Source: JAJZAM01 sp027391075 (GTDB lineage: Bacteria > Actinomycetota > Acidimicrobiia > Acidimicrobiales > Palsa-688). Taken from it: DNA of 64,000 nt. This document shows, in pieces, positions 16,221 to 24,906 of the stretch. Location of the stretch: the NCBI GenBank assembly GCA_027391075.1, contig DAHYHI010000115.1:1-64000 (forward strand), written 5' to 3'. The notes beneath the pieces were generated by a model. The model made no database searches, had not been told where the DNA came from, and saw nothing but the letters and a program-made list of their open reading frames with translations. Positions within the stretch are counted from its first letter, which is position 1. Each line of letters starts with the position of its first letter. Position numbers and translations under genes: made by a program.

Positions 16221-17246
16221 CTATCCGGCCAGGGGCGGGTCGGCGACCTTGAGGAGTTGCTTGCCGAGGTTGGCCCCTTCGAAGAGCCTGCGCAGGGTCT
16301 TCGGCGCGTTCTCCAAGCCCTCCTGGATGTCCTCCTCGTAGACGATCCTGCCGGCTTCGACCCAGTCTCGCATGGTCCGGCGTCCCTCCTCGAAGCGCTC
16401 CCGGTAGTCGCCCAGCAGGAAGCCCTGCATACGCGAGCTCTTCAAGCACAAGTTGAAGTAGTTGGACGGTCCGGCTGGGAGGTGGCCCGGCACGTAACCG
16501 GTGGAGATGCTGCCGCAAAGCACGATCCTGGCGTGACGGCGTATCCGTTTGAGCACCGAGTTGAGGGTCTCCCCGCCGACGTTGTCGAAGAAGACGTCCA
16601 CACCTCCGGGTGCCAGCTCGTCGAGGCGGGAGCCGACGCGCTGCGACTTGTAGTCGATAGCGGCGTCGAAACCGGCCCGCTCGACCAGCCACGAGCATTT
16701 CTCTGAACCCCCGGCGACGCCTATCGTCTGGCATCCGAGGAGCTTGGCTATCTGGCCGGCCACCGATCCTGTCGCCCCCGCAGCGCCCGACACCACGACC
16801 GTCTCCCCAGCGACGGGCTGTCCGACGTCGGTGAGGCCGAAGTACGCAGTGAGGCCCGTGGTGCCGTACACGCCGAGCATCGCCTTGGGCTCGACACCTT
16901 CGGGCACAATCGTGAGGTCAGTTCCGTCGCTCACATGCCAGTCCTGCCAGCTGAGCATTCCCTGCACGTGCACGCCAGGTTTGAACTTGGAGTTGTTGGA
17001 TTCGACCACCTGGCCTACGGCGTAGGCCTGCATGACTTCACCTAACTCCAGCGGCGCCTTGTACGTGCCGCCCGGGAGCAGCCATCCCCGCTGGGTAGGG
17101 TCGAATGACAGCCATGTGACTCGGATGAGCACCTCGCCGGGGCCGGGTGTGGGCACCGGGCCTGACCGCACCTCGAAGTTGTCGTCTCCTACAAGGCCCT
17201 CAGGACGGCTCACGAGCACTAAAGAACGGTTGAGGTTTTCTGTCAT
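16221..17246 (-). CDS. Zinc-free MDR-family NADP-dependent oxidoreductase (alkenal/prostaglandin-reductase type)
   Basis: The protein has the groES-like start (GPVPTPGPGEVLIRVTWLSF), lacks zinc ligands, and carries the Rossmann motif VVVSGAAGATGSVAGQIAK plus GVAGGSEKC and FFDNVGGE. These are features of the leukotriene B4 dehydrogenase/curcumin reductase group, which reduces activated C=C bonds with NADPH. The ATG at 17246 follows a GGGAG site; a longer frame to 17378 overlaps the P450 and is unlikely. It sits 29 bases after the P450 gene as the last gene of that operon. A role in saturating an enone intermediate is inferred. Confidence 0.85.
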   Translation of the reverse strand: MTENLNRSLVLVSRPEGLVGDDNFEVRSGPVPTPGPGEVLIRVTWLSFDPTQRGWLLPGGTYKAPLELGEVMQAYAVGQVVESNNSKFKPGVHVQGMLSWQDWHVSDGTDLTIVPEGVEPKAMLGVYGTTGLTAYFGLTDVGQPVAGETVVVSGAAGATGSVAGQIAKLLGCQTIGVAGGSEKCSWLVERAGFDAAIDYKSQRVGSRLDELAPGGVDVFFDNVGGETLNSVLKRIRRHARIVLCGSISTGYVPGHLPAGPSNYFNLCLKSSRMQGFLLGDYRERFEEGRRTMRDWVEAGRIVYEEDIQEGLENAPKTLRRLFEGANLGKQLLKVADPPLAG

Positions 17247-17275
17247 CGGGTCTCCCAAATTTCGTTTCGGCTGGT

Positions 17276-18451
17276 TCAACTGTCCGCCCAGGTGAGCGGT
17301 AACGCGTCGATGTGACTCCCCCTGGCGGTGATCTCGGCCCCGTCGGCGACCCTGTAGACGGGTATGCGCTCGTGCCACTTTTCCATCGCTATCTTCAGTT
17401 CCGCCCGCGCCAGGTGGGATCCGAGGCAGCGGTGCTCGCTGGCACCGAAAGCGATGTGTCGGTTCGGGCTTCGGTCGAGGCGAACTTTCGCGGGCTCGTC
17501 GAACACCTCGGGGTCCCTGGTGGCCGCTTGGATAGTGAGCAGAACCATGTCATCTTTCTTCATGGGGCAGCCGTGGAAGTCGACGTCGTGGTTGAGTTTC
17601 CTGGCCATGCTCACGACCGGGTAGGCGCGCAGGAACTCCTCGATGGCGCTCGGGATGATCGACGGGTCCGCCACGACCCACTCCCTGTCGGCCGGGTTGG
17701 TGGCCAGGTGCCAGGTCGACCAGGTCATCGCCGTCTTGGTCGTGTCGAGAGAGCCGAAGGCGAGGGTCATCAGCGTGTCTAGCAGTTCCTCGTCGTCGAA
17801 AGGCCTGCCGTCCACCTCGGCTTCGAGCATGTAGGTGAGGAAGTCGACGTCGGGGTCCATACCCGCCCGGCGCCGCTCGGCGAGAACGTCGACGAAGTAA
17901 GCCTTGATGTCGCGCATGGCCATAACGGCGTCGTCTGCGTTCACATGGCCTCGGATGCGGTTGGCGCACGAAATGAAGAAAGGCGCGTCCGTCCGGGGTA
18001 GGTGCAAAATGTGGGTGAGCGTCAAAGCGGGAAGCCAATCCGCGAAGCCTGAGCAGAACTCGACTCCGCCATCGTCGACGATCCCGTCGATGATTCCGGT
18101 GCAGGAGTCGGTCATGGCCTGGGTGTACTTGGCTATCGAGTGCGGCGAGAACCAGCGAGCCAGCGGCGCCCGGTACTTCATGTGCATCGGCGGGTCTGTG
18201 AGCGACGGCATGAAACGGTAATCGGGGTTGGGATCCACGGGCACGATCGACCGGTTGGAGAACACTTCGGGTGTCTGGAAGGCCTCGCGGATGTCGTCGA
18301 AGCGGGTTAGAACCCAGTATCCCTGGGCGACGTCGTTACGGAACCACCTGTGCCGGGCGCGCAGACCGTCGAGGGCCTCGAAGATCGTTCCGGGCGGCCC
18401 TGCAAGGTTGGACAGGTCTACGCGCTCCACGGGGCATTCACTCACGGTCAA
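17276..18451 (-). CDS. Cytochrome P450 number 1
   Basis: The 391-residue soluble P450 has the heme loop FGASEHRCLGSHLAR with the Cys ligand at about 342, the ExxR-type K helix region (IEEFLRAYPVVSMAR) and an I-helix motif GSLDTTKT, where the common AG(x)(D/E)T is GS-L-D-T. It closely resembles the second P450 at 46744 along its whole length. It hydroxylates a substrate using electrons from a small ferredoxin; the 3Fe-4S type ferredoxin at 37099 is the best partner candidate. It overlaps the Mo-hydroxylase large subunit gene by 4 bases, so both oxidations are coordinated. Confidence 0.92.
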   Translation of the reverse strand: MTVSECPVERVDLSNLAGPPGTIFEALDGLRARHRWFRNDVAQGYWVLTRFDDIREAFQTPEVFSNRSIVPVDPNPDYRFMPSLTDPPMHMKYRAPLARWFSPHSIAKYTQAMTDSCTGIIDGIVDDGGVEFCSGFADWLPALTLTHILHLPRTDAPFFISCANRIRGHVNADDAVMAMRDIKAYFVDVLAERRRAGMDPDVDFLTYMLEAEVDGRPFDDEELLDTLMTLAFGSLDTTKTAMTWSTWHLATNPADREWVVADPSIIPSAIEEFLRAYPVVSMARKLNHDVDFHGCPMKKDDMVLLTIQAATRDPEVFDEPAKVRLDRSPNRHIAFGASEHRCLGSHLARAELKIAMEKWHERIPVYRVADGAEITARGSHIDALPLTWADS

Positions 18452-20841
18452 CCCTCCTCGTCGGATTGCTGTGCTTGGGATTGGCCGGCGCCGGTCGCAG
18501 CTGCGATCGCGTCGGCTACGGCTTCAGGGGTGAGAGGTTGGACTGTTATGCGGACTCCCAAACCTGAGAGGGCGTCGTTGACGGCGTTTATTATCGCTGG
18601 CGGTGACCCTATAGCCCCGCCCTCCCCCAGGCCTTTGTGGCCTCCTGCGTTTGTGGGGGCTGGCGTCTCGACGTGACCGTACTCGATCGTCGGTACCTCC
18701 GTCGTGGTCGGCAGGAGGTAGTCGACGAACGTCGTTGCCAGAGGGTTGCCGTCGCGGTCGTAGGCCATGTGCTCGTAGAGGACTCCTCCGATGCCCTGGA
18801 CGACGCCGCCGGCGATCTGGCCTTCCACCACGTTCGGGTTGATCATCACTCCGCAGTCCTCGCTCACCACGTAGCGGTCCAAGGTGACCTTCCCTGTCAC
18901 CGGGTCTACCTCGCAGGTGCAGATGTGACAGGCGTTCGACCAGGTAAAGGGCGACGACGGCCTGTAGCGGGCGTGCGTTTGCAGTCCAGGCTCCTCCCCG
19001 GCGGGCAATGCGTCCGGGGCGGTGTAGGCGAGGCGTGCCAGTTCGGCGAAGCCGATGCCCGCGCTCGGAGTTCCCGCTACCGACACCCGACCGTCGAGCA
19101 CTTCGAGGTCCTCCTCGGCGGCTTCGAGGCGGTGGGCTGCTATGCGCACGAGCTTCGCTCGCATGGACCTCGCAGCTTCACGCGCCGCCCCACTCGAAAG
19201 CACGGCGCTGCGGCTGCCGCCGGTGCCGGGCCCGTAAGGCGTGGAAGCCGTGTCTCCCTGGGTTACCGATATGTCGGCGATGTCGACTCCCAGTTCGTCG
19301 GCTACGACCTGGGCGATCGTCGTCTCCAGGCTCTGGCCGTGACTGGCCGACGAGGTGACCACCTCTACCAGGCCGTTGAAGCCGATCCGGACGGTCGCTG
19401 CTTCGGTGGACAGGGTACCTTGGGCTATGCCGGAGGGCTCGGTGAACAGGCTGACGCCGATACCGACGAGGCGACCCTCGGCTCGCCTCGCAGCCTGAAT
19501 CGCTCTGAATGCGTCGTAGCCGGCGATGTCGGCCGCCTGGTCCAACGTGGCGTCCACGGTAACTTGGTCGTAGACGAGTCCCGCTGCCGTGGTGTAAGGA
19601 AGGTCCGTCCCGCGGATCACGTTGCGGCGCCGGATCTCCAGCGCGTCGATGCCTAGCTCGGCTGCGACCCGGTCCATCATCTGCTCACGGGCGACGGTTT
19701 CGACCATCCACGGTCCGCGATACGAGCAGCGCCCGTTCGTGTTGGTGTACACGGCCCGGGCCGTCGCCCTGTAGCGGGGGATCCGATAAGGGCCGGGGAA
19801 CACTAGGGACGAGAAGCGTATCGAGCTGGAACCCCCGGCCGGGAACGACCCGACGTTCTCGGAGAAATCTGCCCGGGCTCCCAGGATGACACCGTCGGCG
19901 TCGACGGCGAAGCTGACGGTGACGGTGTCCTCGCGTGCGTGCTGGCCTGCCATCAGGTTCTCGCGGCGGTCCTCGATCCACTTGAGCGGCCGTCCCACGA
20001 TCCTCGCGGCGAGAGGTACCGCTATCTCCTCGGGCAGGAGGAACATCTTCTGGCCGAAACCGCCGCCCACGTCGGGCATCACGACTCTGACCTGGTGGTC
20101 CCCGAGGCCCATTATCCTGGCTAGCTGCGTCCGCACGCCGTGAGGGCCCTGCGTGGACACGTGAACCGAAAGCTGGTTGCGGTAAGGGTCCCAGCCTGCG
20201 ACGATCCCCCGGGTCTCCATCGGCACGCAGGCGTACCTGTGTTGGACGAACGTCTCGGTGATCACGTGCGCTGCGCCGGCGAAGATGGCGTCGAGCGCGG
20301 GGTCTTCGGGCGGGTCGATCCGCCCGGCGATGTTGTCGGCGCGTTCGGGGTGCACCACCAGCGACCCCGGTTCGAGCGCGTCGGCGATGCTCACCACGGC
20401 GGGGCGGGTCTCGATGTCGACGACCACCGCCTCGGCGCCGTCCTCTGCCGCGTAGCGGGAGTCGGCGACGACCATGGCTATGGCTTCACCGGCGAAGCGC
20501 ACGTCGCCTTCGGCTAGCACCCTGAAAGGCCTGGGGGTCGCGGCGGCTGCCGGGCCTTCGTAGTCCAGCCAGGCTTCGACGACCGCCTTGTTGAGGTCTG
20601 CGCCGCCGAGCACGGCGACTACACCGGGAGTGTCCAGGGCAGCTTGGACGTCGAGGTTGGTTATGATCCCGCTCGCCACGCCGGAACGCACGAACGCTGC
20701 GTGCAAGACCCCCGGGACGACGACGTCGTCGACGTAGGTGCCGTGCCCGGTCACCATCCTGGCGTCTTCGCTTCGCGCGACTCGTTGGCCGACGTACCTG
20801 GCGCCGCGTGCCGCTGCGTCCACCGACCGAACCGGGCTCAT
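18448..20841 (-). CDS. Molybdenum hydroxylase large subunit (xanthine oxidase family)
   Basis: The 797-residue protein starts at the ATG at 20841, which overlaps the small-subunit stop by 4 bases. It shows the family pattern: RYVGQRVARSEDARMVTGHG, VTQGDTASTPYGPGTGGSR and, near residue 740, HKGLGEGGAIGSPPA with the catalytic Glu. The loop RCSYRGPWMVET replaces the CO-dehydrogenase hallmark AYxCSFR, so this is not an aerobic CO dehydrogenase. It inserts water-derived oxygen into a C-H bond next to nitrogen or carbonyl. With the FAD and 2Fe-2S subunits it forms an (alpha-beta-gamma)2 enzyme. The operon lacks a visible XdhC-type maturation gene. Confidence 0.9.
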   Translation of the reverse strand: MSPVRSVDAAARGARYVGQRVARSEDARMVTGHGTYVDDVVVPGVLHAAFVRSGVASGIITNLDVQAALDTPGVVAVLGGADLNKAVVEAWLDYEGPAAAATPRPFRVLAEGDVRFAGEAIAMVVADSRYAAEDGAEAVVVDIETRPAVVSIADALEPGSLVVHPERADNIAGRIDPPEDPALDAIFAGAAHVITETFVQHRYACVPMETRGIVAGWDPYRNQLSVHVSTQGPHGVRTQLARIMGLGDHQVRVVMPDVGGGFGQKMFLLPEEIAVPLAARIVGRPLKWIEDRRENLMAGQHAREDTVTVSFAVDADGVILGARADFSENVGSFPAGGSSSIRFSSLVFPGPYRIPRYRATARAVYTNTNGRCSYRGPWMVETVAREQMMDRVAAELGIDALEIRRRNVIRGTDLPYTTAAGLVYDQVTVDATLDQAADIAGYDAFRAIQAARRAEGRLVGIGVSLFTEPSGIAQGTLSTEAATVRIGFNGLVEVVTSSASHGQSLETTIAQVVADELGVDIADISVTQGDTASTPYGPGTGGSRSAVLSSGAAREAARSMRAKLVRIAAHRLEAAEEDLEVLDGRVSVAGTPSAGIGFAELARLAYTAPDALPAGEEPGLQTHARYRPSSPFTWSNACHICTCEVDPVTGKVTLDRYVVSEDCGVMINPNVVEGQIAGGVVQGIGGVLYEHMAYDRDGNPLATTFVDYLLPTTTEVPTIEYGHVETPAPTNAGGHKGLGEGGAIGSPPAIINAVNDALSGLGVRITVQPLTPEAVADAIAAATGAGQSQAQQSDEEG

Positions 20842-21341
20842 TGCCCACCTCCTCTGCCGGCTCTTGCCGCTACGGCTACCGCTTTCAAGATCCCCTGGTA
20901 GCCGGTGCAGCGGCAAAGGTTCCCCGACAGCGCCTCGCGTATCTCCGTCTCGGTCGGGTCGGGGTTGTCCCTGAGAAAGGCGGTCACGGTGACCACGAAC
21001 CCTGGGGTGCAAAAGCCGCATTGAAGTCCGTGTTCAGAGCGAAACGCCTCCTGCACCGGGCTCAAAGCCCCGTCCGGTCCGCCCATGCCTTCGACCGTGG
21101 TTACCTGTCTGCCGTTGGCCTGAACGGCGAACATCAGACAGGAACGGACCACGTCCCCGTCGACCAGCACGCTGCAAGCCCCGCACGCGCCGTGCTCGCA
21201 GCCCAGGTGGGTTCCCGTCAGACCGCATACCTCCCGCAGGAAGTCGGCGAGCGTCAGACGCGCTTGCACCGTGGCGGAACGGGCGACGCCGTTCACCTGA
21301 CATTCGACTGCGACCCGGGACGGGTTCTCGCCGTCAAGCAC
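20838..21341 (-). CDS. Molybdenum hydroxylase small subunit (two 2Fe-2S clusters)
   Basis: From the GTG at 21341 the 167-residue protein has the plant-type cluster motif at Cys48, 53, 56 and 68 (GCEHGACGACSV) and the second cluster at Cys108, 111, 143 and 145 (CGFCTPG and NLCRCTGYQG). Length and both motifs match CoxS-type subunits. It carries electrons from the Mo site to the FAD subunit. The GTG overlaps the FAD-subunit stop by 8 bases. A longer frame to 21668 exists but its N-terminal residues are antisense-like and unrelated. Confidence 0.92.
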   Translation of the reverse strand: MLDGENPSRVAVECQVNGVARSATVQARLTLADFLREVCGLTGTHLGCEHGACGACSVLVDGDVVRSCLMFAVQANGRQVTTVEGMGGPDGALSPVQEAFRSEHGLQCGFCTPGFVVTVTAFLRDNPDPTETEIREALSGNLCRCTGYQGILKAVAVAARAGRGGGQ

Positions 21342-22209
21342 TCGTGGCCTCCTCCAGCGCCGCCGCCCAAGCTCGTGACACCATCGCCGCCCCGACACGG
21401 CGCCGGTGGGAAGCGGAACCGGACATGTCCGATACGACGTCGTGTATCCCCGATGCCGCAAGGGCGCCGATTTGCTCCGGGTCGCACTCGCGCGCCGGCC
21501 GGCCGATGACCTCCGCATCGAGCTGGCGCACCCGGACAGGCGTCGAAGACACACCGAACATTGCGACCGCTGCCCGCTCGACTCGGTCCCCTTCGCCCAA
21601 TGAGACGCCGGCCACCGCGCCCGCGATCGCGAAATCGCCGTGACGGCGGGCGTGCTCTCGGACAGCAAAACCGCATCGGCCGTCCCAGCGGGGGAAGGTC
21701 ACGTCGACGAGGATCTCGTCGGGTTCCATGACCGTCGACCACAGGCCAGTGAAGAAGTCTGATGCACCTACCCTCCTCTCGGCACGCGCTGAGCGCAACC
21801 TCATCTCGGCGTCCAAGGCGACCGCCACCGCCGGGTACTCACCGGCGGGGTCGGCGTGGGCTATCGAGCCACCGAGCGTGCCCCGGTTCCGGATCGCCAG
21901 GTGACCGATGTAGGGGGTGACGCGCGCCAACAAGGGCACAGCGCCAGACACCTCGGCGTCGCGTTCTATTCGTGAGTCGACTGTGGTGGCCCCTACGGTG
22001 ACGTGTCGCCCCCCCACGTCTAGGGTCGACAAACCGGCGACCCTCCCAATGTCGACGAGGTGGGCGAAGACCGCCAGTCTCATCGACAGCATCGGAACGA
22101 GGCTCTGTCCTCCCGCGAGGACCTTGGCGTCGTCGCCCAGTTCGGCTAGGACGTCGAGTGCCTCGTCAACGCTGGCTGGGGCGTGGTAGGTGAACGCCGC
22201 CGGCTTCAA
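21334..22209 (-). CDS. Molybdenum hydroxylase FAD-binding medium subunit
   Basis: The 291-residue protein has the FAD motifs of the CoxM/XdhB family: VLAGGQSLVPMLSMRL and, later, AIRNRGTLGGSIAHADPAGEYP in two blocks. It transfers electrons from the 2Fe-2S subunit to an external acceptor. Its gene lies between the SnoaL-like gene (4-base overlap) and the small subunit (8-base overlap), giving the medium-small-large order common in this family. Confidence 0.92.
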   Translation of the reverse strand: MKPAAFTYHAPASVDEALDVLAELGDDAKVLAGGQSLVPMLSMRLAVFAHLVDIGRVAGLSTLDVGGRHVTVGATTVDSRIERDAEVSGAVPLLARVTPYIGHLAIRNRGTLGGSIAHADPAGEYPAVAVALDAEMRLRSARAERRVGASDFFTGLWSTVMEPDEILVDVTFPRWDGRCGFAVREHARRHGDFAIAGAVAGVSLGEGDRVERAAVAMFGVSSTPVRVRQLDAEVIGRPARECDPEQIGALAASGIHDVVSDMSGSASHRRRVGAAMVSRAWAAALEEATSA

Positions 22210-22688
22210 CCCGGTATCTCCAAAGGGCCTCTGCCGCCGACCGAGGCGAGAAGGCCTGCGCTGTCGGTGCGCTTCTCGCCCCAGAGGATCTCGAAGACGA
22301 GCCTGCTGATCTGCCAGACACCCAAGTTACGTGTGAGCTCGTTGTGGTAGCGGGCGACTAGAACTCTCACCGTGTCGGGATCGTCGCGAAACGTCTGGTA
22401 CGAGGTGTGGTAGACGAGAGCCTTCGCGTGGTCACCTTCGATGTCGGTGTGGTAGACGCTGAGAAGGTGATGCTGCCACAGCGTGTCCTTGGTGGCAGAG
22501 TCGATCCAATCGCGCACCGTGTCCCCGCCTGTAATCGGATCGGAGTTGCCGTACTTGGCCCACAGGTCGTCCGCAAGGATCCGCCGCAGTCCCACCATGT
22601 CCCGCCTGTCGATGCACGACGCGTACCGGTAGATGCTGTCGGCGACGTCCATGCGGTCCTTCAAGAGCGCCACGTCTTTGTCGGTCAT
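22206..22688 (-). CDS. SnoaL-like (NTF2-fold) protein
   Basis: The protein of about 160 residues shows the SnoaL_4/ring-hydroxylating-dioxygenase-beta-like pattern DVADSIYRYASCIDRRDMVGLRR in two blocks and HHLLSVYHTDIEGDHAKALVY. I start it at the ATG at 22688, which follows GGAGGAGACAGAG; five more codons upstream are possible. NTF2-fold members can be isomerases, dehydratases or cyclase-like enzymes acting on polyketide- or steroid-type substrates. It overlaps the FAD subunit gene, so it belongs to the same pathway, but the reaction is unknown. Confidence 0.75.
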   Translation of the reverse strand: MTDKDVALLKDRMDVADSIYRYASCIDRRDMVGLRRILADDLWAKYGNSDPITGGDTVRDWIDSATKDTLWQHHLLSVYHTDIEGDHAKALVYHTSYQTFRDDPDTVRVLVARYHNELTRNLGVWQISRLVFEILWGEKRTDSAGLLASVGGRGPLEIPG

Positions 22689-22755
22689 CTCTGTCTCCTC
22701 CAAGGCTCGGCCCTGTGCTGTGTATGTTTCGCTGTCTGACCGGATGTTGGCGCGC

Positions 22756-23898
22756 TCAGACCGACATGACGGTGCACGCGCTTATACCGGGTGCACCGTA
22801 GACGTGGGTGAACGCCGTCTTCGGCTCGCCCGGAACTTGACGGGCTCCTGCCGTCCCGCGCAGTTGCAGCACGTTCTCGTATACCTGGCGGAGTCCGCTC
22901 GCTCCGATCGGCTCGCCGTTGGCGAGGCAGCCGCCGTCGGTGTTGATCGGTAGCTTCCCGCCGATCTCGGTCGCGCCTGACCGCAGAAGAGCCTCTTGGT
23001 CCCCGTCCTTGCACAGGCCGGTCTCGGCCATGTGCATGATCTCCGCTCCGGACTCGGTGTCTTGGATCTGTGCTACGTCTATGTCGTCCGGGCCGATGCC
23101 GGCCGCCTCGAAGGCGGCTGCTGCCGCCTCGACGGTTGGCCCTGGGACCCGCTCGGGCGACAGCCAAGGGCTGAACACCTCGAACGAGCCGAACCGCCTG
23201 GTCTTGAAGCTCACCGACTTCAGGTAGACGGGACGGTTGGTGTAGCGGGTCGCCTTGTCGGCGCTGGCCAGTATCAGCGCCACCGCCCCTTCGCCGGGGT
23301 TGCAGAACATGTACTGGGTCAGCGGGTTGGAGAGCATCGGGGCCGCGAGGATCTCCTCCTCGCTTAGAGGCTTGCGCCGCCAGGCGTTCTCGTTCAGCGA
23401 GCCGTTACGGAAAGCTTTGGCAGCAACCTTAGCGAGAATGTCCGCCGGCAGCCCGTGATCGTGGAGGTAACGCTGGATCTTCATGCCGAAGAACTGTGTC
23501 GTCAGCATCATCCCTGTCTCCCCATACCAACGCCCGATCCCCGCCGACTCCGGATTCGCGTTGAATGCTCCCCGAGGGTGCTTGTCGAAGCCCAGGGCCA
23601 GGGTCAGGTCGTAGTCGCCGGAGCGGATGGCACGGTCGGCCATAGCCAGCGCGCTGCCGCCGGTGGCGCAGCCGTTGTAGACGTTGACGAAAGGCACTCC
23701 GGTCAGGCCGAGGTTGGATACGAGGCTGTCAGCATTTCCCGCCGACGCGCTTCCCCCGAAGGCACATTCGACGTCGCTCCACCCGATCCCGGCGTCAGCC
23801 AGCGCCTGGCGTACGGCGAAAGCTCCCTGCTCGAGTCCCGACACTCCGGGATGCCGGCCGAAGGGGTGCATTCCAATGCCGACTATTGCTACGTCCAT
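22756..23898 (-). CDS. Thiolase-like lipid-transfer-type protein (aldolase/thiolase), copy 1
   Basis: The 380-residue protein has the SCP2-type thiolase pattern: VAIVGIGMHPFGRHPG, DVECAFGGSASAGN, the Cys-containing loop FVNVYNGCATGGSALAMA and, near the end, GGCLANGEPIGASGLRQVYE. Together with the DUF35 protein encoded just upstream it resembles Ltp2/ChsH2-type complexes, which remove side chains from steroid acyl-CoAs by retro-aldol cleavage. The Cys in NGCATGG keeps true thiolase activity possible. It is in the operon with the Mo-hydroxylase, so hydroxylation may set up the cleavage. Confidence 0.85.
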   Translation of the reverse strand: MDVAIVGIGMHPFGRHPGVSGLEQGAFAVRQALADAGIGWSDVECAFGGSASAGNADSLVSNLGLTGVPFVNVYNGCATGGSALAMADRAIRSGDYDLTLALGFDKHPRGAFNANPESAGIGRWYGETGMMLTTQFFGMKIQRYLHDHGLPADILAKVAAKAFRNGSLNENAWRRKPLSEEEILAAPMLSNPLTQYMFCNPGEGAVALILASADKATRYTNRPVYLKSVSFKTRRFGSFEVFSPWLSPERVPGPTVEAAAAAFEAAGIGPDDIDVAQIQDTESGAEIMHMAETGLCKDGDQEALLRSGATEIGGKLPINTDGGCLANGEPIGASGLRQVYENVLQLRGTAGARQVPGEPKTAFTHVYGAPGISACTVMSV

Positions 23899-23954
23899 TC
23901 GACGCTCCGATCAATCAGATTTCTTTGAAGTCCACACATTCTCTCAGGCCGCCT

Positions 23955-24425
23955 TCAAGCTCCGGCGACCGGGCGGAAAGAGAAGGTGACGATCTCCGTC
24001 CCGTCGTCGTCTGTGCGGAACGGGACTATCTCAAGTTCCATCTCCGCTCCGATCACCAAGCGCTCGGGGGTCGACTCGGCCAAACGCGACTCGACCAGGA
24101 CCGGCGAGGCTCCTTCTGCCTCGGCGGCGAGCTCCACGTAGCCGACGCCGTAAGGTTCGAAAGGTGTCGGGCCCACGTAAGGCGGTTTGGGCTCGAAACC
24201 CTGGATAGTCCAAGTCCACAGCCGCCCCCGTGTAGCCAGCGTCACCTCTCGCATGTCAGAGCCGGTGCAGCGTGGACAGCTCGACTGGGTCGGGAAGGTC
24301 GTCGTCCCGCACGCGTTGCACGACGAGGCTATCAACCTCGGATTGTCTGGCCAGCTGAAAAGCCCTTCGGCGACCGGCCGGGCTCCTGCCAGCGCGGGCG
24401 CTTGAGCTACGTCTACGTCACTCAT
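23955..24425 (-). CDS. DUF35 Zn-ribbon/OB-fold protein, copy 1
   Basis: The 156-residue protein has a rubredoxin-like ribbon with Cys36, 39, 50 and 53 (SSCNACGTTTFPTQSSCPRC), then the OB-fold block GRLWTWTIQGFEPKPPY. In known pairs this family is the scaffold or hydratase-like partner of a thiolase/aldolase and binds acyl-CoA. It lies directly upstream of the thiolase-like gene and heads the operon down to 16221. A TATGAT-type -10 box lies about 100 bases upstream. Confidence 0.88.
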   Translation of the reverse strand: MSDVDVAQAPALAGARPVAEGLFSWPDNPRLIASSCNACGTTTFPTQSSCPRCTGSDMREVTLATRGRLWTWTIQGFEPKPPYVGPTPFEPYGVGYVELAAEAEGASPVLVESRLAESTPERLVIGAEMELEIVPFRTDDDGTEIVTFSFRPVAGA

Positions 24426-24525
24426 CTTTCTTAGTTCCTCCCAGCGTCTGGCCGTAGGCGCCGCTCGGCTCTACAAGCACCTTTTGTTTTATCAGATCAC
24501 CCAAAGTCCGTCCAGCCTATTCATC

Positions 24526-24531
24526 ATAATT
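24526..24531 (-). promoter_or_regulatory. Putative -10 box before the DUF35/thiolase/Mo-hydroxylase operon
   Basis: Read on the minus strand, ATTATGATGA around 24521-24531 contains a TATGAT hexamer. The same AATTATGAT core appears before the second thiolase/DUF35 operon at 39394. No good -35 box is visible. Confidence 0.35.
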
Positions 24532-24551
24532 GATTCGACCGGAGATCCTCG

Positions 24552-24884
24552 TCATCTGACTCCCGGCTTGCGCACCGTGACCGGACCGCTAATCCTTGTC
24601 TGGCAGGCCAGCCGCACCGGCCCGGCCACGGCGGGGGCGGCGGTTCCGTTCCTAGCCACGGCGACCGTGGCTAGGTCTGCCAAGCCTTCGGCTTCCCAGT
24701 CGTCGATCGCAGAGCAGAACTGCGACCCGCAGACCACGACCATAAAGCAAGTCCTACACGACCCCACTCCGCCGCACACGGTAGGCCACCGCACCCCGCA
24801 GCGGCGAGCGGCTTCGAACACGGTCTCTCCGTCCGCGACGTCGAACTCGACGCCGGAAGGTTCCACTGCTACCCGAACAGCCAC
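24552..24884 (-). CDS. Plant-type 2Fe-2S ferredoxin
   Basis: The 110-residue protein has cysteines 37, 43, 46 and 94 in the C-x5-C-x2-C...C spacing (VCGGVGSCRTC and RLACQTRI). It would shuttle electrons to an oxygenase; the Rieske oxygenase gene at 26217-27590, encoded upstream on the same strand, is the nearest candidate. No ferredoxin reductase gene is in the window. The gene starts 22 bases after the TetR gene, so regulator and ferredoxin are probably co-transcribed. Confidence 0.88.
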   Translation of the reverse strand: MAVRVAVEPSGVEFDVADGETVFEAARRCGVRWPTVCGGVGSCRTCFMVVVCGSQFCSAIDDWEAEGLADLATVAVARNGTAAPAVAGPVRLACQTRISGPVTVRKPGVR

Positions 24885-24906
24885 GCCACTCCGTTCCGGT
24901 CGGGGT

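Noticed and set aside
18448..20841. Aerobic CO dehydrogenase large subunit
   Set aside because: The active-site loop reads SYRGPW and not AYxCSFR, so the enzyme belongs to the general xanthine/aldehyde oxidase group.
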